Below are positions 1-5,476 of a stretch of 18,913 nt of DNA, piece after piece; the first letter of the stretch is position 1, and each line of letters starts with the position of its first letter. The notes below the pieces were generated by a model. It saw only the letters and a program-made list of their open reading frames with translations, searched no databases and was not told where the DNA came from. Source of the DNA: an uncultured Methanobrevibacter sp. Its GTDB lineage: Archaea > Methanobacteriota > Methanobacteria > Methanobacteriales > Methanobacteriaceae. The stretch covers positions 1-18,913 of the forward strand of contig NZ_CALDKF010000023.1 of assembly GCF_937898925.1 (NCBI RefSeq), in the 5' to 3' direction. The translations under genes were made by a program, and so were the position numbers.

Positions 1-311
1 GAATAAACGATAACTATAGATGAATACAATGAGGACAAATCGGACTTATTAAGTCTTAAGTCAATGATTTCACTATAAAAAATTTTAAGGGAACCCATGG
101 ATTTGCGTTGAAGCAATGATTTCTTTTTCAATAAAATGTAATTCTCTTCCAGAGAAGTTTCAGATATGATGTTTGAACTCATGCAGGATTTGGAAAATGC
201 TTGAAAGTCCAAAGCTTGCCCATCATCTTTAGAGCTTAATCTCTTTTGTGAAAAAGAAAAATTAAGGAGATATCTAGAATCTGGAGAGTAACTTGAATTA
301 TTTTTATCCAT
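1..311 (-). CDS. Partial hypothetical protein, truncated by left window edge
   Basis: On the minus strand an ATG at 311 opens a frame that runs 103 codons to the window edge without a stop. That is unlikely by chance in DNA this AT-rich. It begins MDKNNSSYSPDSRYLL and is serine-rich for its first 60 residues, then becomes a mixed lysine/hydrophobic stretch containing SLKIFYSEIIDLRLNKSDL. The start lies 14 nt after the stop of the membrane-protein gene at 326-730, and a GTGAT sequence sits just before the ATG, so the two are probably co-transcribed. I do not recognise the family. The segment around IFYSEIIDLRL loosely recalls the strand pattern of small bacterial PH-like (YokE/SHOCT-type) domains, but that is only a guess. 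The C-terminus is outside the window. Confidence 0.55.
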   Translation of the reverse strand, partial: MDKNNSSYSPDSRYLLNFSFSQKRLSSKDDGQALDFQAFSKSCMSSNIISETSLEENYILLKKKSLLQRKSMGSLKIFYSEIIDLRLNKSDLSSLYSSIVIVY

Positions 312-325
312 AATATCACATTAAA

Positions 326-730
326 TTAAATTGAAGTATTTATTTTCCCCTCTAAAAAATACAATATAATTAAATAAATCACCATAGATCCAAAATAGCA
401 GATAACATCAATAAAGTCAAGTATTGCTCCTGCTTTGATAAACAATGCCACATATTCCCAAACAAATGAAGCCAAGATAGTCACGATAATTATTAGCCAA
501 ACATTAGTCAATTTATAAGGATAAACAATATTCAAAAAGCTTAATAACACAACAATAGCTAAAAAATCATTGAAATAGAACATGAAAAACCAATTGATTT
601 CATGCAAGAAATGATTATTCAATAAGTAAAGGGACAAACCTACAATCAAGATGATAAGATTATAGATTCTGAAATTTTTGTCATTTTTTTCAAATGAAAA
701 TCTTTTGAATAAATTCTCTAAATCAAACAT
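326..730 (-). CDS. Small four-helix integral membrane protein, unknown function
   Basis: A 134-residue protein with about four predicted membrane helices (roughly residues 22-42, 45-70, 77-98 and 107-127) and a short basic N-terminus (KRFSFEKNDKNFR) that probably faces the cytoplasm. Polar residues inside the helices stand out: N54-D55 in helix 2, W91-E92 in helix 3, and D105/D108 before helix 4 (DFIDVICYFGS). A pattern of ND, WE and DxxDVxCY across helices is also seen in small membrane proteins of bacteria loosely annotated as magnesium-citrate-transporter-like, but that is a remembered resemblance, not a demonstrated homology. It sits 35 nt after the tail-anchored protein gene and 14 nt before the edge-truncated gene, so the three look like one operon. 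No strong Shine-Dalgarno is visible. Confidence 0.75.
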   Translation of the reverse strand: MFDLENLFKRFSFEKNDKNFRIYNLIILIVGLSLYLLNNHFLHEINWFFMFYFNDFLAIVVLLSFLNIVYPYKLTNVWLIIIVTILASFVWEYVALFIKAGAILDFIDVICYFGSMVIYLIILYFLEGKINTSI

Positions 731-765
731 TCAAATCAAAATTCTTAAGACTATATTTTATTTGA

Positions 766-1002
766 TTAATCAAAAGTCATTATAAAAATAGCTATCAATA
801 AAACAATAACCATTAAAATGATCAAAAAGGTAGTGTTGCTAAGTGAAATGGATTTATAAAATCCATTAACGCTTCCTTGTTTATCATATCCATCATATTC
901 CCTTTGATTATAGTCTCTTTGATAATCCTCTTCATTATCTGTTTCTATAATCTGCTTATCCTTTACTTCATAATCATCAATTTCAATTATGTCATCAGCC
1001 AT
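766..1002 (-). CDS. Tail-anchored acidic membrane protein, unknown function
   Basis: A protein of 78 residues if started at the ATG at 1002. I prefer this over the upstream in-frame ATG at 1032 because a GGTGAT ribosome binding site lies 3 nt before it, and the likely transcription start predicted from the TATA box at 1053-1062 falls around 1030. Residues 1-48 are hydrophilic and mostly acidic (repeated D/E/Y/Q: DIIEIDDYEV, NEEDYQRDYNQREYDGYDKQ). The last 22 residues form one hydrophobic helix ending in MTFD. That is the layout of a C-tail-anchored protein with its acidic domain in the cytoplasm. It has no recognisable catalytic motif. It is first in a probable three-gene minus-strand operon. 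Confidence 0.7.
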   Translation of the reverse strand: MADDIIEIDDYEVKDKQIIETDNEEDYQRDYNQREYDGYDKQGSVNGFYKSISLSNTTFLIILMVIVLLIAIFIMTFD

Positions 1003-1052
1003 ATTATCACCATATTGACAGTGCATCTTCATCTAATTTTTACTAATTAGAA

Positions 1053-1074
1053 ATTTATAAATCTTTTTATAAAT
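1053..1074 (-). promoter_or_regulatory. Candidate TATA boxes for the minus-strand small-protein operon
   Basis: Two archaeal TATA-like sequences, ATTTATAAAT at 1053-1062 and TTTATAAAT at 1066-1074, lie upstream of the ATG at 1002. The nearer one predicts transcription starting near 1030, leaving a leader of about 28 nt that contains GGTGAT. Assignment is from spacing only. Confidence 0.5.
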
Positions 1075-1141
1075 AATTGCCCTAAATAAATCCTTAAATA
1101 AATTATAGATATCTATAAAAATAAATAAGATAATAATTAAA

Positions 1142-1149
1142 TTATATTT
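1142..1149 (+). promoter_or_regulatory. Candidate TATA box for the zinc-ribbon gene
   Basis: TTATATTT at 1142-1149 is about 26 nt upstream of position 1171. A start there would give a short leader of about 12 nt containing the GGTGA ribosome binding site at 1174-1178. It is arranged divergently from the minus-strand boxes at 1053-1074. Confidence 0.4.
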
Positions 1150-1182
1150 AGTTTACTACAATTTTAAGTTGAAGGTGAAATA

Positions 1183-1413
1183 ATGAACCAATTTTGTCCA
1201 AAATGTGGATCAAAACTTTTTGACCCCAATGCGAAGTTCTGCAGCCAATGCGGAGCTAATTTAACTGAAAAAAAGGAAATTGACCCTAAGGACTTGCCAG
1301 AAGAAAGAATCGATTTAAGGGAAGGCATGACCAATAGAAATACTGGAATGTGGAAATCAACCAAATGGGGAAGACGAAAGAAAAAACCAGTTAATTGGGA
1401 CATGGAAAAATAA
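1183..1413 (+). CDS. Short zinc-ribbon protein
   Basis: A 76-residue protein with an N-terminal double-CxxC zinc ribbon: C5-P-K-C8 and C20-S-Q-C23 (FCPKCGSKL...KFCSQCGANL). This is the 'zinc-ribbon domain' module often found at the N-terminus of archaeal and bacterial proteins, where four cysteines bind one Zn2+. The remaining 50 residues are hydrophilic with an acidic middle (DPKDLPEERIDLREG) and a basic, tryptophan-containing end (KSTKWGRRKKKPVNW), with no second domain. The start is fixed by GGTGA five bases before the ATG. It precedes the coiled-coil gene by 91 nt of A-rich DNA without an obvious terminator, so co-transcription with the following cluster is possible. Specific role unknown. 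Confidence 0.8.
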   Translation: MNQFCPKCGSKLFDPNAKFCSQCGANLTEKKEIDPKDLPEERIDLREGMTNRNTGMWKSTKWGRRKKKPVNWDMEK

Positions 1414-1504
1414 TGCTTTTATACATTAACAAAAATTAAAAAATAAAAGTAAAAATAAAAAATAAAAAATAAAAAAGATTTATTATAATTTTTGGAGATT
1501 AAAA

Positions 1505-1852
1505 ATGAGAACAAAAGAGGAAATTGGAGAAAAGATTGAATTACTAAATGATAAGATTGCAGGATTAAGAGCAGAGGAAGATGAACTCACAAACGAGCTT
1601 AAAGTAATCCTTGCAGGATCTGAATTGCAATCAATTATGCTAACAAGCACTTTAGTCAATTCTGAAACTCAGAATCGTGACCTTCTTGAAAAGTTTGAGA
1701 AAAGAGCTGAAGAATTAAACAAAAGATATGAAGAGGCATCCGTTGAAGGAAATGTAGAATTGAAAAACCAGACCCATGCCATGATCTGGACAAATGACAT
1801 AAGACTAGATACCATCAAATGGGTTCTTGAAGAAGACGATGAAGTGATTTAA
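1505..1852 (+). CDS. Coiled-coil protein, unknown function
   Basis: A 115-residue protein that is almost entirely predicted helix. Residues 1-35 have a heptad-like spacing (EEIGEKIELLNDKIAGLRAEEDELTNELK), and a second charged helix covers 58-85 (RDLLEKFEKRAEELNKRYEEA), with a short hydrophobic stretch between them (LQSIMLTSTLVNS). The C-terminus contains IWTNDIRLDTIKWVLEED. There is no signal peptide or membrane helix, so it is probably cytoplasmic. GGAGAT upstream of the ATG serves as ribosome binding site. Its stop codon is only 2 nt before the start of the surface-protein gene, so the two are translated from the same mRNA and may act together. I do not recognise a named family. Confidence 0.75.
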   Translation: MRTKEEIGEKIELLNDKIAGLRAEEDELTNELKVILAGSELQSIMLTSTLVNSETQNRDLLEKFEKRAEELNKRYEEASVEGNVELKNQTHAMIWTNDIRLDTIKWVLEEDDEVI

Positions 1853-1854
1853 AC

Positions 1855-3162
1855 ATGAAAAAGATTATTCCGATATTGCTTTTATCATTAATCATTTTAT
1901 GCCCAATAATTGCTGAAAGTGCAGATGCAACAACTGTATTTCTGACTTCAGACAATTTGCATGAGCATGATGCGGATTTCGCAAGATTGAATGATATTAA
2001 AGAGAGAATTGAATCAAAAACCAATGGAGACATTGTTGTTGTGGTTGATGATTCAGCTTCAAATCCTGGAGAAGGGACAAGGGTAATGGGCGCTAGATGT
2101 GATGTAGCAGTTTCAATTGCTGGCGCTTGTGCAGGAAATTTAGTTGACCTTGCAGACTATTCCACTAAAGTAAACAAGAAGATCATCTATGTAAATGCAG
2201 GTACACTCGACCTGAATACAATAAATTTCCTTAGAAGATCCTATGATGACAATTGGTCACATTACACATTCGCATCAGTCAAAAGCCCTGGAAAGTTCTT
2301 GAATGATGCGGGAATAACCTTGATTCAACCTGCTCAGGAATACCCTGATGATTGCTATAAAGGAATAATCGCATATGACAGCGATAATGTTAACGAATAC
2401 ATTGCAAATGAAATCATTAATTCAATTTATGCTGGAACAAATGAAAACAAGCAATTGGATACAGATTTAATAGTTTATCACAAGCTAGATCCTAAATATT
2501 TAGCAGAAGATTCTAAAAAAATTGTTGATGGGCATGGCAGGGATATGCAGGACTCATATGGTTCCTACACCACACAGCAATTGCTGTATATGAGCGCTTC
2601 ATACATAGGAGGATATGGCCTGGAAGTTCCTGGAGAATTTGGAGCTCCAGATAACCCACAAAAATATTCAAGCTTTACAAAAGGAGAATATTCATTTAAC
2701 GATTATTACAATATGGCAGATATGGTTGTAGACTATATGAATGAACATGGAAAAGCGCCAGATTCCATTAATTATGAAGGTGCAACCATCGGTTATTATG
2801 ACTTGGTTTACAATTTTGCACTTCTTACAGAAGATGACACAAGTGCAAGCACTATGAATTTCCCATCAGAAATGGCATTCCATAAATATTACAGCGATTT
2901 ACTATTTGAACTCTTGCCAATAGGAATGATAATCGTTGCAATAATTCTAATCCTATTGATAGTTAGAAGTATAATAAGAAGAATAAAAAGAAGGATAAGA
3001 AGACGAAAGGAAAGGAAATATAGGAAAAGAATGCAAAGGGAAAGATATAGCAGAAATCCTAGACAATTCCATAGAAATATAGATTCAAGATACTATTCAG
3101 ATTACGATTATCCTTCCAATCAGCCAAAAAGATTGAATAGGCAAGAAAGAAGACGCAGATAA
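1855..3162 (+). CDS. Surface protein with pseudomurein-binding-like repeat, TM anchor and Arg-rich tail
   Basis: A 435-residue protein. Residues 1-23 form a signal peptide (MKKIIPILLLSLIILCPIIA). The exported part (about 24-350) starts with a domain containing VVVVDDSASNPGEGTR and C82/C92 (GARCDVAVSIAGACAGN), followed by KIIYVNAGTLDLNTINFLRRSYDDNW. Residues about 279-324 (YNMADMVVDYMNEHGKAP... then YDLVYNFALL) fit the pseudomurein-binding repeat pattern 'A..v..Yi..nGk.P..v...g.......f.yl', a cell-wall anchoring module of pseudomurein methanogens. One membrane helix spans about 353-371. After it comes a 65-residue cytoplasmic tail with 23 arginines. The gene starts 2 nt after the coiled-coil gene and is followed after 16 nt by the J-like gene. 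Probable role: linking envelope and wall to something inside the cell. No known enzyme triad is identified. Confidence 0.75.
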   Translation: MKKIIPILLLSLIILCPIIAESADATTVFLTSDNLHEHDADFARLNDIKERIESKTNGDIVVVVDDSASNPGEGTRVMGARCDVAVSIAGACAGNLVDLADYSTKVNKKIIYVNAGTLDLNTINFLRRSYDDNWSHYTFASVKSPGKFLNDAGITLIQPAQEYPDDCYKGIIAYDSDNVNEYIANEIINSIYAGTNENKQLDTDLIVYHKLDPKYLAEDSKKIVDGHGRDMQDSYGSYTTQQLLYMSASYIGGYGLEVPGEFGAPDNPQKYSSFTKGEYSFNDYYNMADMVVDYMNEHGKAPDSINYEGATIGYYDLVYNFALLTEDDTSASTMNFPSEMAFHKYYSDLLFELLPIGMIIVAIILILLIVRSIIRRIKRRIRRRKERKYRKRMQRERYSRNPRQFHRNIDSRYYSDYDYPSNQPKRLNRQERRRR

Positions 3163-3178
3163 ATCAAGGAGTTTAAAA

Positions 3179-4114
3179 ATGACAGAAGCTCAAAACAATG
3201 CAAAAAATGAAGAATATATTGATAGTTTAAAAGATGAAATAAGCTATTTAAGAGAGATTCTAGCTAGCAAACTCTTTGAAGAAGATAATTTGATAAATTT
3301 CACCTGCAGAGAAATTGAAACAGATTATTCCTTGAAATTTGGAGTTTATAAATACAAGATTAAAGATTATAAACTTAAAATCAAGAAAACAAAAAGAACA
3401 ATTGAAATGATTAAGAAAATGGTTAACCAACAATCATCTAATCAATTCAATAAGGAATTAAGCGATTTAGAGGAAAATCAAATCAAGATCAATAAGACCA
3501 AAATCAATAAGCCAAAAATCAATATGAGTGAAATTGAAAGCCATATTGAAAATGAGTTTAAAGAGGAAGATTTGGAATTGCAAACAGAAACTGCAAAAGT
3601 GAATATTCTTATTGAAGAGCATAAGAACAATTTAAGCAAAAAACAGGATTTCAAACAATTGCACTCAATTTATAAGGAGTGCATAAGAAAAATCCATCCT
3701 GATTTATTGCTTGAGCCAACAGACTATGAGGAAAACTTATTCTATAGCTCTAAAGAGGCTTATGAAGATAGGGATTTGGAGGAATTGAAATCCACTCAAA
3801 ACCTTATAAATAGGCATGAAATTGAAAATCAGCCAAAAACCGTTGAAGACTTTGAAAGGCTAAGAAACAAGCTTGAAATCAATATAGAACTTGAAGATAA
3901 GGAAATTTCAAGTATAGTCAACTCCAAACCATATACTCAACAGAAGTTCTTATTGGATACAAAGAAAGTGAACAACTATAGGGAAGGATTGGTGACATCT
4001 TTATTGGAAGTTGAAAAAGAGTATATAAAAATCAATAAAGACTTGACCGAACTTAAAAAAGAGAACAATCTTAGCTATAGATTAGATTTGACTAAAAATA
4101 ATTCAAATGAGTAA
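3179..4114 (+). CDS. Coiled-coil protein with J-domain-like HPD segment
   Basis: A 311-residue hydrophilic protein with no membrane helix. It has coiled-coil-like helices at about 10-80 and 225-295, and a lysine/asparagine-rich low-complexity linker at 100-115 (KINKTKINKPKINM). In the middle, residues 155-215 read KQLHSIYKECIRKIHPDLL and later SSKEAYEDRDLEELKSTQNL. This resembles the helix II, HPD loop (H173-P174-D175) and helix III of DnaJ-type domains, in a form seen in coiled-coil proteins where a 'HPDL...EAYe.gDLeeL' pattern is retained. A full DnaJ protein (G/F region, zinc finger) is absent. Whether it stimulates an Hsp70 is unknown. A clean AAGGAG ribosome binding site lies 7 nt before the ATG, and the gene is last in the operon with the surface protein. 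Confidence 0.7.
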   Translation: MTEAQNNAKNEEYIDSLKDEISYLREILASKLFEEDNLINFTCREIETDYSLKFGVYKYKIKDYKLKIKKTKRTIEMIKKMVNQQSSNQFNKELSDLEENQIKINKTKINKPKINMSEIESHIENEFKEEDLELQTETAKVNILIEEHKNNLSKKQDFKQLHSIYKECIRKIHPDLLLEPTDYEENLFYSSKEAYEDRDLEELKSTQNLINRHEIENQPKTVEDFERLRNKLEINIELEDKEISSIVNSKPYTQQKFLLDTKKVNNYREGLVTSLLEVEKEYIKINKDLTELKKENNLSYRLDLTKNNSNE

Positions 4115-4130
4115 TTTTTTTTATTTTATT
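4115..4130 (+). terminator. U-rich terminator after the J-like gene
   Basis: Directly after the stop codon the plus strand has eight T, then A, then four T (4115-4127). Archaeal termination is driven mainly by U-rich tracts. No hairpin is needed or seen. Confidence 0.55.
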
Positions 4131-4152
4131 AAATTTATTTTAATTTATTTTA

Positions 4153-4206
4153 TTTATTTTATTTAATTAATTTATTTTATTTAATTAATTTATTTTATTT
4201 AATTAA
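4153..4206. repeat. Three perfect tandem copies of an 18-bp A/T-only repeat
   Basis: TTTATTTTATTTAATTAA occurs at 4153-4170, 4171-4188 and 4189-4206 without mismatch, flanked by related degenerate sequence to about 4240. It lies between the convergent J-like and rimI genes, so it is probably slippage-generated spacer DNA. Confidence 0.85.
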
Positions 4207-4256
4207 TTTATTAATTATTAATTTTATTTATTTATTCATTGTATTAACTTATTTTA

Positions 4257-4703
4257 TTAATTGCTGATTTTATTGGTGTTGAATAACATTACATAAGCAT
4301 CAGATCCGTCCTCATAGTAATTAGGAACTTTCCTATCGATTTCAAAACCGAATTTTTGATAGAAGCTGACTGCAGCTTCATTATGGGATTTCACTTCCAA
4401 GGTTATTCTGTGAATATCAATATTTTTGAATATGCTTATTGCCATCATAAGCAATCGAGTTGCTATATGCTGTCTGCGGAATCTGCTATCGACTGCAAGA
4501 GCAATAATATGACCTAATCCTTCTTCTTTTACCCAAAAAATAATATATCCTACAATTTCACCATCTTCAACAGCTACAAGAAAACCAGCGCCTATTTCAT
4601 ATAATTGCTGAAGAATGGCCAATTCATAAGGTGTGGAAAAGGACTCAACTTCAATTTGATATACCCTAGCCAAATCAGAAGGGACAAATTCGCGTATAAA
4701 CAT
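4257..4703 (-). CDS. rimI: RimI/Ard1-type GNAT N-acetyltransferase
   Basis: A 148-residue single-domain GNAT enzyme that should transfer acetyl from acetyl-CoA to a protein N-terminal amine. In archaea this family carries out general N-terminal acetylation rather than only S18 modification. Visible elements: an N-terminal IREFVPSDLARVYQIEVESF segment, strand 4 at 64-72 (GHIIALAVD), the acetyl-CoA pyrophosphate loop RFRRQHIATRLL at 74-85, and the C-terminal NEAAVSFYQKFGFE (108-121) with the catalytic-region tyrosine typical of RimI, followed by VPNYYEDGSDAYVM. The usual R-x-x-G-x-G/A loop reads R76-R-Q-H-I-A, so His79 replaces the normal first glycine. Length is normal for the family. It is a single gene, convergent with the upstream cluster and divergent from UPF0146. 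The ribosome binding site is weak. Confidence 0.85.
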   Translation of the reverse strand: MFIREFVPSDLARVYQIEVESFSTPYELAILQQLYEIGAGFLVAVEDGEIVGYIIFWVKEEGLGHIIALAVDSRFRRQHIATRLLMMAISIFKNIDIHRITLEVKSHNEAAVSFYQKFGFEIDRKVPNYYEDGSDAYVMLFNTNKISN

Positions 4704-4916
4704 AAAAACACTTTAAAAATCAATGAATTATTTTCTTAATCATTATTTATAATTAAAAATTTATATTAATATTATTTAATTTACTCTATTAAAAAGATTT
4801 CTAAAAATTAAATTATAAGCAAAAAATTAAGATAAAATAAAAGTAAAACAGAACATATTAAATTATTAAAAGATAAATAAATTATTAAGAATAAAAAAAC
4901 TTCAAAAGGAATAGAA

Positions 4917-5327
4917 ATGTGGAACGATTTAGAGGAATTCATACTTAAATTAGCTATTGAAAATAGTGAAAAAACAGGCAGAAAAACAAAGATAGTTGAA
5001 ATTGGAGCAGGAAAATTCCAAACAATCTCTAAGAATTTAAGTGAAGATGGAAATATTGACATTATAATGACAGATATCGATCCTGCAAATGAAAACATTA
5101 TAAAAGATGATGTTTTCAATCCAAACATGAGTATCTATAAGGATGCAGACATATTGTTTTCAATAAGACCCCCTGCAGAATTGCAGGAAGCGATTATGAA
5201 AATAAGGGATAATGTTGACGCTACATTAATCATAAAACCATTGTTCAATGAGGATTTGAACATGAAAACCAAAAAAATGAAGTTAAAAAATTATAATCGT
5301 GCCTCATTTTACATATATGAAAGATAA
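4917..5327 (+). CDS. UPF0146 family protein (methyltransferase-like fold)
   Basis: A 136-residue protein matching the archaeal UPF0146 family. It has a truncated Rossmann-type methyltransferase pattern: a glycine motif VEIGAGKF at 27-34, an acidic end of the second strand at TDIDP 52-56, and then DDVFNPNMSIY (64-74) and the family hallmark SIRPPAELQ (82-90). The motif I and TDIDP pattern suggest it could bind S-adenosylmethionine or a nucleotide, but no activity is established for the family as far as I know, and the protein is much shorter than a full methyltransferase. The ATG is preceded by AGGAATAG as a weak ribosome binding site. It is an isolated gene: rimI diverges 213 nt upstream, and the P-type ATPase lies about 150 nt downstream with its own TATA box. 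Confidence 0.85.
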   Translation: MWNDLEEFILKLAIENSEKTGRKTKIVEIGAGKFQTISKNLSEDGNIDIIMTDIDPANENIIKDDVFNPNMSIYKDADILFSIRPPAELQEAIMKIRDNVDATLIIKPLFNEDLNMKTKKMKLKNYNRASFYIYER

Positions 5328-5405
5328 ATAAGGGATTTTGAAAGTTAAAACCTTAAAGGTTTAAATAACATAAATTAAAGATATAAATTTACACATTATA
5401 TATCA

Positions 5406-5414
5406 TATATAAAT
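5406..5414 (+). promoter_or_regulatory. Candidate TATA box and leader hairpin for the P-type ATPase gene
   Basis: TATATAAAT at 5406-5414 predicts transcription starting near 5436. The leader then contains a 7-bp inverted repeat, AAATCTC at 5434-5440 and GAGATTT at 5447-5453 with a 6-nt loop. A separate palindrome, AAACCTT/AAGGTTT around one A, lies in 5340-5365 after the UPF0146 stop. Confidence 0.45.
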
Positions 5415-5476
5415 ATAGTATAAAAAATCATGAAAATCTCAAAATGGAGATTTCAAAAAACTATTTTTAGCAAATT

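Noticed and set aside
1164..1403. 79-codon minus-strand frame opposite the zinc-ribbon gene
   Set aside because: It overlaps a gene with a clear double CxxC motif and ribosome binding site and has neither homology signals nor a start signal.
4141..4240. Short direct repeats suggestive of a CRISPR array
   Set aside because: The repeats are adjacent 18-bp A/T-only units without spacers, and no cas genes are present.
4808..5128. 106-codon minus-strand frame opposite UPF0146
   Set aside because: The plus-strand frame carries the family motifs (VEIGAGKF, SIRPPAEL). The opposite frame is a Phe/Ser/Leu-rich shadow.
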